From positions 1,612,001-1,676,000 of the forward strand of contig NZ_JAYEER010000003.1 of NCBI RefSeq assembly GCF_034653355.1: a DNA stretch of 64,000 nt. The letters run 5' to 3'. The stretch is from Nitrospirillum sp034653355. Lineage in GTDB: Bacteria; Pseudomonadota; Alphaproteobacteria; Azospirillales; Azospirillaceae. The notes beneath the pieces are model-generated. The model was not told where the DNA came from. It saw only the letters and a list, made by a program, of their open reading frames with translations, and did no database searches. A program made the position numbers and the translations under genes. Positions 8,059 through 16,947 of the stretch are shown piece by piece (positions within the stretch are counted from its first letter, which is position 1; every line of letters begins with the position of its first letter).

Positions 8059-9752
8059 TCGTCCTTGTCCTTCCGGCCGCGCACCAGGGATTCCGGGTGG
8101 CGTTCCAGGCTGTCGCTCAGCGCTTTCAGCGAGCGGGTGGCGTCCATGACGCCCTTCAGCGCCTGGCGGGTGTCCTGTTGCAGCGGGGCGTCGGGGGCGA
8201 CGCTGGCCTGGGTCGCGGCCAGGGTCTGCTGCATCTGTTGCAGGCTGTCGCGGATTTCCGGCAGCACGTCGTGGTCGGCATGCCGCACCAGGTCGTCGAT
8301 ATGCCGCGTGGCGCTGTCCACGCTGGCCAACGCCTTGCGCGCGTTCTCGCCGATGGCGTCGAAGGGGATCCTGTCCAGCTTGGCCACGATCTCCTGCACC
8401 TTCTGGTACAGCTCCTCCAGGTCGCCCGGCACGGTTGGTAGTTCCAGGGGATCGGCGTCGGGATTGAACGCCACCGGCGCCGCCCTGGGCATGAAGTCGA
8501 GGGCGACGTACAACTGCCCGGTCAGGATGCTGCCGGTGCGCAACTGGGCGCGCAGGCCCCGGTTCACCAGGTCGCGGATGCGGGCGGTGCGAAGATGCCG
8601 GTCACCGTTCCACGGCAGCGTCTTTTCGAAGGAGGCCAGCCTGTCGGGGAAGAGGGTCACCAGGACGCGGCCGGTGAAATCATGCGTTTGTGGGTCGTAG
8701 TCTATGCCGGTGGCGGTCACGTTGCCGAGTTCCACCCCACGGAAGTCCACCGGCGCCCCCACGGTCAGGCCGCGGATGGACTGGTTGAAGTGCAGCACCA
8801 CTGGCACGCTGGGCCCGTCCGGCGCCTTCAGGGCGTCGGCATGGTTGGCGGCCAGCCAGAAATGATCGCCCGCCGGGGCGGGGGTGAGCGAGGTGCCGGC
8901 CGGGTCCTCGAAGGCGACGCCACCCATCAGGATGGTGGCCAGCGCCTGGGTGTCGATTTTCAGGCCCGAGCCGTCGATGCGGACGTCCACGCCGCTGGCA
9001 TGCCAGAACTTGCTGTCCTTGGTGACGAAATGGTCGTAGGGCGACTTGATGAAGATGTGCAGCGTGATGTTGCGGCCATCCTCATCCAGGGTGTAGCGCT
9101 CCACATGGCCGACGGGGATGCGCTTGTAATAGACTGGCGACCCGGCCGCCAGCGAGCCGATGTCGTCGGTGTGCAGCACATAGCGTTGGCCCGGCACGTC
9201 GGAGGCCACCACGGGCGGGTCCTCCAGCCCGGTGAATTCCTTGCGCGGATTGTTCGACCTGCCGGCGTCGACGCCGATGTAGGACCCCGACAGCAGGGTG
9301 TTCAGGCCGGAGACGCCGGTTTCGGCGAAGCGGGGGCGCACCACCCAGAAACGGCTGTCGTCCACGGCGAAGCCCTTGGCATCCTTGGTCAACTCCACCG
9401 TCACCAGCACGCGGGCATGGTCGTCGGTGAGGGTGACGCCCTTGACCTCGCCAATGTCCACGTCCTTGAACTTGACCTTGGTCTTGCCGGGCTCGATGCC
9501 GTCGGCGGTCAGGAAGCTGATGGTGATGCTCGGCCCCTTCATCCATACCGTCTTGACGACCAGGGTCAGGCCGATGAGGGCGGCGATGGCTGGGACCAGC
9601 CAGACCAATGACGGGATCCATCGACGGCCCGCGTCCACTATGGGTTCCGGCAGATCCCGGTCATGGATGGTCCTGTCCGGGGGCGCCCCGGGCGCGGCTC
9701 CGCGGGCTGCCGGCGCATCGGGCCTGTCGTTATGGGGCGGGGTGTCGGCCAT
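8055..9752 (-). CDS. pqiB: PqiB-type MCE-domain inter-membrane transport protein
   Basis: 565-residue periplasm-spanning protein with one N-terminal membrane helix (about residues 48-66, SLVWLVPAIAALIGLTLVV) and repeated MCE modules: SITISFLTADGIEPGKTKVK near 75, GSPVYYKRIPVGHVERYTL near 205, and the third around VDFRGVELGNVTATGIDYD. The C-terminal 130 residues are helical and would form the needle-like coiled coil. PqiB hexamers make a tunnel that carries lipids between inner and outer membrane. It overlaps the second pqiA half by 23 bases upstream and pqiC by 4 downstream. Start ATG 9752 keeps the basic/proline-rich cytoplasmic leader. Confidence 0.95.
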   Translation of the reverse strand: MADTPPHNDRPDAPAARGAAPGAPPDRTIHDRDLPEPIVDAGRRWIPSLVWLVPAIAALIGLTLVVKTVWMKGPSITISFLTADGIEPGKTKVKFKDVDIGEVKGVTLTDDHARVLVTVELTKDAKGFAVDDSRFWVVRPRFAETGVSGLNTLLSGSYIGVDAGRSNNPRKEFTGLEDPPVVASDVPGQRYVLHTDDIGSLAAGSPVYYKRIPVGHVERYTLDEDGRNITLHIFIKSPYDHFVTKDSKFWHASGVDVRIDGSGLKIDTQALATILMGGVAFEDPAGTSLTPAPAGDHFWLAANHADALKAPDGPSVPVVLHFNQSIRGLTVGAPVDFRGVELGNVTATGIDYDPQTHDFTGRVLVTLFPDRLASFEKTLPWNGDRHLRTARIRDLVNRGLRAQLRTGSILTGQLYVALDFMPRAAPVAFNPDADPLELPTVPGDLEELYQKVQEIVAKLDRIPFDAIGENARKALASVDSATRHIDDLVRHADHDVLPEIRDSLQQMQQTLAATQASVAPDAPLQQDTRQALKGVMDATRSLKALSDSLERHPESLVRGRKDKDE

Positions 9753-10470
9753 GGCGGATTCCGGAGGCTAGGCGGGTTGGTTCTTGACGGTTCGCTGGCG
9801 CGCGGCGGGCGCGATCCCAGATCATGCGGGGGTCGAAGCTGTGGGCGGCCAGCATGGTCAACACCACCACGCCGCCGAAGGCGGCCGCTCCCGGCCCGGC
9901 CTGGATGACGGCCAGGCCCTGGAAATGGACCAGGCCCACCATCAGGGCCACGACGAACACGTCCAGCATGGACCAGCGGCCCACGAACTCGATGATGCGG
10001 TAAAGGCGGGCACGCTGGTCGGCGCGTCGCCGGGCGCCCCGGTGGATGGAGACGGCCAGCGTGCTCAGCGTCGCCAGTTTCAACAACGGCACCAGGATGC
10101 TGACGGTGAAGATCAGCACGGCCAGCTCAGGCGAGCCGCTGGTCCAGAAATAGAGGATGCCCGACAGGATGGTGTCGTTCTGGGTGCCCAGCAGGGTCGA
10201 TGTCTGCATCACCGGAAAGACATTGGCGGGGATGTAGAGGATGGCGGCGGCGATCAGCAGCGCCCAGGTGCGCGACAGGCTGTCCGTCTTGCGCCGATGC
10301 AGGCGTCCGGCGCACCGGGGGCACCGCAGATGCCCTGTTCTCCGGGTCCCATGGGGGCTGGTCTCGCGGCACACCAGATGGCAGTGGGGGCAGGAAACCA
10401 GGCCGGCCTGCGCCGCCGTGGTCACGGCGGGCTCTGGTCCGGGGGGCCGGCCGTGTCGCTTCGCGTTCAT
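9730..10470 (-). CDS. pqiA: PqiA-type integral membrane protein, second half-size copy
   Basis: 246-residue PqiA-domain protein. A rubredoxin-like zinc ribbon (SCPHCHLVC about residue 30 and RCPRCAGRL about 55) precedes four predicted membrane helices, with the family motif YIPANVFPVMQTSTLLG at about 85-101. The frame continues upstream past 10470, but that stretch is the wrong frame of the preceding gene. ATG 10470 overlaps the preceding stop by 4 bases. In E. coli a single ~417-residue PqiA contains two such halves; here they are separate coupled genes. PqiA is the inner-membrane partner of PqiB. Confidence 0.92.
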   Translation of the reverse strand: MNAKRHGRPPGPEPAVTTAAQAGLVSCPHCHLVCRETSPHGTRRTGHLRCPRCAGRLHRRKTDSLSRTWALLIAAAILYIPANVFPVMQTSTLLGTQNDTILSGILYFWTSGSPELAVLIFTVSILVPLLKLATLSTLAVSIHRGARRRADQRARLYRIIEFVGRWSMLDVFVVALMVGLVHFQGLAVIQAGPGAAAFGGVVVLTMLAAHSFDPRMIWDRARRAPANRQEPTRLASGIRHGRHPAP

Positions 10471-11117
10471 GGATGCGCGGCCCGACGGCCGGGGGCAGGC
10501 GGGCCGTCCGGCCTGACAATCACCCCACGGCCCGCTTGCCACAGGCTGCGCAGATCCAGGGACAGGATGACGGCCAGCAGGATGGTCAGCAGGCCGAAGG
10601 CCCACAGCGCGATGCCGGGCACGACCGTCGACATGTTGGACAGCTTCACCAGCGACACGACGATGCCCAGCATGAACACCTCGATCATGCCCCAGGGACG
10701 CAGGGCCTGGAGAAAGCGCAAGGTGGGGGCGAAGGCGGGCGTCGGACGCCCCCGGCGGATCATCAGCAGCAGGGCCAACAGCGCCCCCAGATCGACCAAG
10801 GGGAACAATTGCGTGGTGGCGAAGACCAGCACGGCCACGATCTCCCGCCCCTCCCGCCACAGGGACAGCACGCTGCCGATCAGCGTGGCGCTGTTGCTGC
10901 GGCCCTGGATTTCCAGGTCCACGATGGGGAAACAGTTGGCGATCAGATAGACCACGATGGCGGCCGTGACCAAGGCCAGTTGGTGCTCCGCCTCCAGGTA
11001 GGAGCGGCGGTACAGCACGGCCTGGCAGCGCACGCACCGGGCCTTGGCGCCCGGTGGCAAGGGGTGCCGTTCGTGCAGGGCGTCGCATTCGGGGCAGGCG
11101 ACCAGGGTCTCGATCAA
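10467..11117 (-). CDS. pqiA: PqiA-type integral membrane protein, first half-size copy
   Basis: 216-residue PqiA-domain protein with zinc ribbon VACPECDALHE (residues 7-17) and ARCVRCQAVLYRR (about 26-38), then four membrane helices with YLIANCFPIVDLEIQG (about 57-72). It leads the pqi operon. The only in-frame start before the ribbon is TTG at 11117; a TGA lies six codons further upstream. An ATG-led frame (MTTNWHP) would join if one T of the TTT at 11116-11118 were removed, so either the gene uses TTG or the T count is wrong. Alternative: start at an internal residue, which would remove the first cysteine pair. Confidence 0.88.
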   Translation of the reverse strand: MIETLVACPECDALHERHPLPPGAKARCVRCQAVLYRRSYLEAEHQLALVTAAIVVYLIANCFPIVDLEIQGRSNSATLIGSVLSLWREGREIVAVLVFATTQLFPLVDLGALLALLLMIRRGRPTPAFAPTLRFLQALRPWGMIEVFMLGIVVSLVKLSNMSTVVPGIALWAFGLLTILLAVILSLDLRSLWQAGRGVIVRPDGPPAPGRRAAHP

Positions 11118-11233
11118 AGGGATGCCAGTTCGTCGTCATGGTCCGGCCTCGGTGCATGGCCGCGGCCGCGTTACCCGGTACTGTGGGCGAAATCAGGCCT
11201 TTATGATAGCCCAGCTTCCTGAATAGCACCATC

Positions 11234-11260
11234 GGGGGCCATTGGGTGGGGGCCATTGGG
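11234..11260. repeat. 14-base tandem duplication
   Basis: GGGGGCCATTGGG occurs at 11234-11246 and again at 11248-11260, separated by one T. It is two copies only and lies upstream of the pqi operon start. Function unknown. Confidence 0.8.
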
Positions 11261-11303
11261 CGCCGCGGCCTGATTGGGGGAAGCCGGTCGACCTAGCGAT
11301 CAT

Positions 11304-11338
11304 GCGACGATAGGCCGCCGCCTGGCGGCCCCTGTCGC
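11304..11338. other. strong hairpin upstream of the M16 peptidase
   Basis: Inner arms GGCCGCC (11313-11319) and GGCGGCC (11324-11330) with a 4-base loop, flanked by outer arms GCGAC (11304-11308) and GTCGC (11334-11338). No T run follows, so a regulatory or mRNA-leader structure is as likely as a terminator. Confidence 0.5.
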
Positions 11339-11488
11339 GAGCAATGCCCCGAGGGCCGGGGTGCGCCATTTAATTCCCTGCCCAGACGATGACGCCTCGT
11401 GCACACTGCGAACGGGCCACCCCCCTGCGGGCAAGGGCGCGCCCTGCCGGCGGCGCGGCGGTATCGTGTGTCAAAGAAAGGGACGACG

Positions 11489-14296
11489 TTGACTTCTGGT
11501 AAGACCTTCCTGGCGGCAGCCCTGGCCACCAGCTGTGCCCTGTCCGCGCTGATGGCGCCCGCCCTTATCCCCGCCATGGCCGTCGCCGCGGACCAGCCGA
11601 AGGCCGCCGCCCCCGCGAAAACGGGCAGGGCGCCGGCGCAGGCCGCGCCCAGACAGATGGCCAGCGTCGAAGGCATCACCGAATACCGCCTGGCCAATGG
11701 CCTGCGCGTGCTGCTGTTCCCCAGCGAGGCCAAGTCCACCATTACCGTCAATGTCGTCTACCGCGTCGGCTCGCGCATGGAAAGCTATGGCGAGACGGGC
11801 ATGGCCCACTTGCTGGAACACATGATGTTCAAGGGCACGCCCAGCCACCAGTCCATTCCGCAGGAGACGCAGAAGCGGGGCTTCCAGAACAACGCCACCA
11901 CGGCGGAGGACCGCACGAATTATTACGAGACCTTCGACGCCCGCCAGGATTACCTGGACTGGGCTTTGGGTCTCGAGGCGGACCGCATGGTCAATTCCTT
12001 CATCGCCCGCAAGGATCTCGACAGCGAGATGACCGTGGTGCGCAATGAGATGGAGATGCGGGAGAACAACCCCGTCGGCATCCTGATGGAGCGCATGCAC
12101 TCCACCGCCTACCTCTGGCACCATTACGGCCATTCCACCATTGGCGCGCGGTCCGATGTGGAGAACGTGGACATCGGCCACCTGCAGGCCTTCTACCACC
12201 GTTACTACCGGCCGGATAACGCGACCCTCGTCATCGCCGGCAAGTTCGACCCGGCCAAGGCGCTGGCCAGCGTGCAGGCGGCGTTCGGCGGGCTTAAGAA
12301 TCCCGCGGCGGCGCTGCCGCCGGAATACACGGTGGAACCGGCGCAGGACGGCGAGCGGTCCGTCACCCTGCGGCGTGTGGGTGACACGGGTTACGAGGGG
12401 TTGGCCTACCACATACCGGCCGCCACCCATCCCGACAGCGCCGCGCTGTCCATCCTGTCCTTCATCCTGGGCAGCACGCCATCGGGACGCCTGCACAAGG
12501 CGCTGGTGGAGCAGAAGCTGGCCACGGGCGTGTCGGCCTCGGCGGAGAAGCGCGTGGATCCCGGCCTGGCCATGGCCCTGGCGGAGGTGCCCAAGGGGGG
12601 CGACGCAGCCAAGGTGCTGTCGGTCATGACCGACGTGGTCGAGGGCGTGCACGACCATCCCATCACGGATGAGGAGGTTGACCGCGCGAAGACCCGCATG
12701 CTGAAGAACTACGACCAGTTGATGGACAACCCCGGCGGCGTGGCGCTCAGCTTGACCGATGTCATCGCCCAGGGGGACTGGCGCCTGCTGTTCGTGGGGC
12801 GCGACCGTATCGCCGCCGTGACCACGGCCGATGTGCAACGCGTGGCGGAAACCTATTTCCGCCAGGGCAACCGCACCGTGGGGCATTTCATTCCCACCGC
12901 GACGCCGGAACGGGTGGACATCCCGGCCGCCCCGACCGCCGCGTCCCTGGTGGACGGCTACACGGGCCGGCAGGCGGCGGTGGCCGACACCGTGTTCGAC
13001 ACAAGCCCCGCCAACATCGACGCCCACACCCAGCGCCTGGATCTGGCCGACGGCGGCAAGCTGGCGCTGCTGGCCAAGCCGGCGCGGGGCCAGGCGGTGC
13101 ACCTGCTGATCCGTCTGCGTTTCGGCGACGACGCCAGCCTGACGGGCAAGGACGCCGCGTGCGAGGCGGTCGCCAGCATGCTGCTCAAGGGCACGGCCAA
13201 GCACAGCCGCCAGCAGATCGCCGACCTGCTGGACAAGATGAAGGCCAACCTGTCCATCTCGTCCGGTACGCAGCAGACCAGCATCGCCGTGCGCACCGAC
13301 CGCGCGCACGTGGCCGAGGTGCTGGCGCTGGTGGCGGAAATCCTGCGGGAGCCGGCCTTCCCGGCCGATGAGTTGGAACAGTGGCGCGCCGCCACCATTT
13401 CCGACCTGGAATCGTCCCGCACCGATCCCCAGTCCCTGGCCAGCAACGCCTTCGACCGCGCCTTCGACACGACGCAGCCCGACCATCCCGGTCACGTCGA
13501 CACGGTTGACGACTGGATCGCCAAGATCAAGGCGCTGAAGCTGGATGAGGTGAAGGCCTTCTACCATGCTTTCTATGGCGCGCGGGCGGCCCAGGTGGCG
13601 GTGGTGGGTGACTTCGACGCCGCCGCCATGCCCCAGCTGGTGCAGGCGGCCCTGGGCGGTTTCGTGGCGCCGCAGCCCTTCACCCGCATTCCTGAGACGC
13701 CCGCCCAGGTGGCCGGCCTGGACCAGGTGATCCAGACGCCGGACAAGGCCAATGCCATCCTGTTGGCTGGGCTGCCACTGGCCATGGTGGAAGATGACCC
13801 CGACTATCCCGCCCTGCTGATGGCCAACCGCATCCTGGGCGGCAGCACCCTGCATTCCCGCCTGGGCGACCGCGTACGCCAGAAGGAGGGCCTATCCTAC
13901 GGCGCCGGCTCCGCCCTGTCGGTTGGGGCCATCGACCACGTGGGGCGCCTGACCCTGCAGGCCATCGCCGCCCCCCAGAACGTGGCCAAGGTGAAGACGG
14001 CGTTTGGCGAGGAATTGGCGCGTCTGGTGCGCGACGGCGTCACCGACCAGGAACTGGCGGAGGCCAAGAGCGGTTTTCTGGATCAGTTCCGCATGGGCCG
14101 AACCGAGGATGCGCGCCTGGCCAGCCTGCTGGTCACCAACCTCTACCTGGGCCGCACCATGGCCTGGTCGGCGGAGATGGAAGCCAAGGTGGCGGCGGTG
14201 ACGCCGGCACAGGTGGCGGCGGCCCTGCGCGTCCGCGTGGACTCGGACAAGCTGTCCTATTTCCGCGCCGGGGACTTCGCCAAAGCCACGAATTGA
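11489..14296 (+). CDS. secreted double-domain M16 (pitrilysin-type) zinc metallopeptidase
   Basis: About 935 residues. A signal peptide precedes two tandem M16 halves. The N-terminal half is catalytic: GMAHLLEHMMFKGT carries the inverted zinc motif HxxEH (about residues 107-111), with further conserved E in NEMEMRENNPVGILMERMHS. The C-terminal half (from about residue 500, KLALLAKPARGQAVHLLIRL) lacks HxxEH and would close the clamshell, as in PqqL and other fused insulinases. Likely a periplasmic peptidase degrading small or unfolded peptides. I prefer TTG 11489 because AAAGGGA sits 5 bases before it; GTG 11468 is an alternative seven codons earlier. It is a lone gene reading away from pqi. 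Confidence 0.92.
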   Translation: MTSGKTFLAAALATSCALSALMAPALIPAMAVAADQPKAAAPAKTGRAPAQAAPRQMASVEGITEYRLANGLRVLLFPSEAKSTITVNVVYRVGSRMESYGETGMAHLLEHMMFKGTPSHQSIPQETQKRGFQNNATTAEDRTNYYETFDARQDYLDWALGLEADRMVNSFIARKDLDSEMTVVRNEMEMRENNPVGILMERMHSTAYLWHHYGHSTIGARSDVENVDIGHLQAFYHRYYRPDNATLVIAGKFDPAKALASVQAAFGGLKNPAAALPPEYTVEPAQDGERSVTLRRVGDTGYEGLAYHIPAATHPDSAALSILSFILGSTPSGRLHKALVEQKLATGVSASAEKRVDPGLAMALAEVPKGGDAAKVLSVMTDVVEGVHDHPITDEEVDRAKTRMLKNYDQLMDNPGGVALSLTDVIAQGDWRLLFVGRDRIAAVTTADVQRVAETYFRQGNRTVGHFIPTATPERVDIPAAPTAASLVDGYTGRQAAVADTVFDTSPANIDAHTQRLDLADGGKLALLAKPARGQAVHLLIRLRFGDDASLTGKDAACEAVASMLLKGTAKHSRQQIADLLDKMKANLSISSGTQQTSIAVRTDRAHVAEVLALVAEILREPAFPADELEQWRAATISDLESSRTDPQSLASNAFDRAFDTTQPDHPGHVDTVDDWIAKIKALKLDEVKAFYHAFYGARAAQVAVVGDFDAAAMPQLVQAALGGFVAPQPFTRIPETPAQVAGLDQVIQTPDKANAILLAGLPLAMVEDDPDYPALLMANRILGGSTLHSRLGDRVRQKEGLSYGAGSALSVGAIDHVGRLTLQAIAAPQNVAKVKTAFGEELARLVRDGVTDQELAEAKSGFLDQFRMGRTEDARLASLLVTNLYLGRTMAWSAEMEAKVAAVTPAQVAAALRVRVDSDKLSYFRAGDFAKATN

Positions 14297-14466
14297 GCGT
14301 CCTGCCTTTAGGGGTATCGCGACCGGCCGAGGTGCCGTCCCGTGTAATACCTCCTCTAGCCAGGGGCGCACGGCCGGGTTAGCTTGGCGCCCCTTGGCGG
14401 TGGGACGGGATTCCGGGGTTTCGGCGTGGCGAGCGCGAGGCCGGGCCCCGGCGAAGGGATCGAGAC

Positions 14467-16788
14467 GTGGCGGATGGCGAGAAGGTAACGGTGGGGGGAC
14501 GGGGTATCGCGGCCGCGATGCCGGTGCTGGCCGGCTTACGCGCTGGCGCCTCCGCCCGGGCGGCCACGCGCACCTCCGCCTCTTCCCTGGGGGTGCGCGG
14601 GCGGCTGTTGCTGGCCGCCGCCACCCTGCTTCTGCCGCCCCTGCTGGGCGGCGCCTTGCTGCTGGGCGGGGCTTACACCCGTGAACGCCGGGTGGCGGAG
14701 CGCCACCTGGATGAAACGGCCCACATGCTGGCCCTGGCGGTGGACCAGCAGCTGGGGCAAAGCCAGGCCTATCTGCGGGCGCTGATCGCGTCGCCCGCCC
14801 TGGCCCAGGGTGACATCGCGGCGCTGGAGGCCCAGGCCAGGGCCATCGACCTGCCGAAGGGCTATTGGTTCCGCCTGGCGGCGGCCAGCGACGGCCGGGT
14901 GCTGATGAACACCGCGCTGCCGCCGGGGACGCCCCTGTCCGGGGGCCAACTGGGCCCGAACCTGCGGGCGGCGCTGGAAGCGAAGCACAGCCGGGTGGGC
15001 ACGCTGTTCAACAGCGCCGTCACCAACCAGCAGGCCATCGCCCTGCACGAGCCGGTGTTCCGGGACGGCGCCCCGACCTACATCCTGTCGCTGGGCATGC
15101 CGTCGACGGAATTCACCCAACTGCTGACGGACCAGCAACTGCGGGCCGGCTGGATCGGCGCCATCGTCGACCGCTCCGGCGTGATCATCGCCCGCACCCG
15201 CGATCCCGAGCGCTATGTTGGACAGAAGGCGCGGCCGGAATTCGTCGAGGCCTATGCCAAGCAGGCGTCGGGCCGCATGCCCGGCGTGTCGCTGGAAGGT
15301 ATCTCCACCATGGTTTCCTTCCGCCGGACACCCAGCCAGGATCTGGTCGTGGCGGTCGCGGCCCCCCGGGACGAGTTGGGGCGGGAGGCCTGGCATGGCC
15401 TGCTGTTCGCGCTGGCGGGCGCGGTGGCCCTGTTCGCGCTGGCCATGGGCTTGGCCCTGCGTCTCGCCCGGGGTATCACGTATCCGGTGGAGCAGCTGGC
15501 CGCCCGGGCGGCCGCGCTGGGCCGCGGGGCGCCCGTGTCCACCGAGGCACTGGGCCTGGCCGAGGCCGACGCCGTGGCCGTGGTGCTGGCCGACGCCAGC
15601 CGCCGCTTGGCCCGCTCCAGCGCCGAGCAGGAGGAGAAGGTGCGGGCGGCTGTGGCCGAGGCGGAAAGCGCCAACACCGCCTTGTTCCAGGCCCACCGCA
15701 TGGAGGCGGTGGGGCGCCTGACCGGTGGCATCGCCCATGATTTCAACAATCTGCTGCAGGCGGTTTCCGGCTGCCTGGACATGCTGCTGCGCCGGGCGGC
15801 GGACGATCGCAGCCGCGACCTGATCCGCGCGGGGATGCAGGCCATCGACCGGGGCGCGGGCCTGACCCGGCAGCTGATGGCTTTCGCCCGCCGTCAGGCC
15901 CTGCGGCCCGAGCCGGTGGACGTGGCCGACCTGGTGCGCAATATGCGCCAACTGCTGATGCACGCGCTGCGCGCCGACATCGTGCTGGAAATGGTGCTGC
16001 CCCAGGGGTTGTGGCCGGCCATGGCCGACAGCGCCCAGCTGGAGCTGGCGCTGTTGAACGTGGCGGTGAACGCCAGGGACGCCATGCCCAACGGCGGCGT
16101 GCTGCGCTTCGTGGCCGAGAATGTGAACCTGACGCCAGACCATACGGCGGAAGCGCTGACGGGCCAGTTCGTGCGCCTGGCCGTCACCGACACCGGCTCC
16201 GGCATCGACCCCGCCGTGCTGCCCCATGTGTTCGAACCCTTCTTCACCACCAAGGAGGTGGGCAAGGGGTCCGGACTGGGCCTTTCCCAGGTCTACGGCT
16301 TCGCCCGCCAGTCGGGTGGTACCGTCCATCTGGACAGCGTGCCGGGCGTCGGCACCACCGTCACCCTGTTCCTGCCCCGCGCCGCCACCGAGCCCCGCCG
16401 GCCCCCGGCGCCGGCGGAGGCCCGTCCCGCCGACCGGGTGGAGACGCGCACCGTGCTGGTGGTAGAGGATGACGCCACCGTGTCCGCCACCGTGTCGGCC
16501 GGCTTGATGGAACGGGGCTTCACCGTGGTGCAGGCCTCGCGCGCCGACCAGGCCCTGGCCCTGCTCCAGGATGGCGACGCCATCGACATCCTGTTTTCGG
16601 ACATCGTCATGCCCGGGGGCATGAACGGCGTGGAATTGGCCAAGGTGGCCCGCCTGCTGCGGCCCGACCTCGCCGTGCTGCTTACGACGGGGTATGCGGA
16701 AAACCTGCCGCCGCTGGAGGGCATGCGCCTGCTGCCCAAGCCCTATCGCATGGAACAGTTGCTGGACGTGCTGGACACCCTGGACTGA
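14467..16788 (+). CDS. membrane hybrid histidine kinase with C-terminal receiver
   Basis: 773-residue sensor kinase. Order: membrane helix about 38-62, extracytoplasmic Cache-like sensor about 65-305, second helix about 310-330 (LLFALAGAVALFALAMGLAL), HAMP-like linker with heptads, HisKA with phospho-acceptor H424 in GRLTGGIAHDFNNLLQ, ATPase with NVAVNARDAMPNGG and DTGSGID...FTTKEVGKGSGLGLSQ, then a receiver with D712 in LFSDIVMPGG and the conserved K in LPKPYRME. The GGIAHDFNNLL box places it with PAS/Cache-type hybrid kinases whose receiver may modulate the kinase. Start GTG 14467; ATG 14518 is possible. Signal and target unknown. Confidence 0.92.
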   Translation: MADGEKVTVGGRGIAAAMPVLAGLRAGASARAATRTSASSLGVRGRLLLAAATLLLPPLLGGALLLGGAYTRERRVAERHLDETAHMLALAVDQQLGQSQAYLRALIASPALAQGDIAALEAQARAIDLPKGYWFRLAAASDGRVLMNTALPPGTPLSGGQLGPNLRAALEAKHSRVGTLFNSAVTNQQAIALHEPVFRDGAPTYILSLGMPSTEFTQLLTDQQLRAGWIGAIVDRSGVIIARTRDPERYVGQKARPEFVEAYAKQASGRMPGVSLEGISTMVSFRRTPSQDLVVAVAAPRDELGREAWHGLLFALAGAVALFALAMGLALRLARGITYPVEQLAARAAALGRGAPVSTEALGLAEADAVAVVLADASRRLARSSAEQEEKVRAAVAEAESANTALFQAHRMEAVGRLTGGIAHDFNNLLQAVSGCLDMLLRRAADDRSRDLIRAGMQAIDRGAGLTRQLMAFARRQALRPEPVDVADLVRNMRQLLMHALRADIVLEMVLPQGLWPAMADSAQLELALLNVAVNARDAMPNGGVLRFVAENVNLTPDHTAEALTGQFVRLAVTDTGSGIDPAVLPHVFEPFFTTKEVGKGSGLGLSQVYGFARQSGGTVHLDSVPGVGTTVTLFLPRAATEPRRPPAPAEARPADRVETRTVLVVEDDATVSATVSAGLMERGFTVVQASRADQALALLQDGDAIDILFSDIVMPGGMNGVELAKVARLLRPDLAVLLTTGYAENLPPLEGMRLLPKPYRMEQLLDVLDTLD

Positions 16789-16947
16789 GTTCCAGCCGTT
16801 CATCCTATGCGGATTTTCTTGCCCGGCTTTCAGCTTCCATTAACCGCCACCGCCCATACTTGGGCCTGGCGGCGCGACCCCGCCGTCAGGGATTGGCCCG
16901 GGGGGCTGTCCCACCTGCCTGCTACCTGGTCGCGAGCGGATGGTTCC

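Larger units (their letters stand above)
11118..11488. other. divergent intergenic region between pqi operon and M16 peptidase
   Basis: 371 bases with no convincing gene. It must contain both outward promoters. Visible structure: a 14-base tandem duplication (11234-11260), a long hairpin (11304-11338), and the ribosome site AAAGGGA (11477-11483) of the peptidase gene. Confidence 0.6.

Noticed and set aside
11471..13855. 794-codon antisense frame opposite the M16 peptidase
   Set aside because: High GC with strong third-position bias gives such shadows; composition is His/Gln/Arg-rich and the plus-strand gene has clear catalytic motifs.
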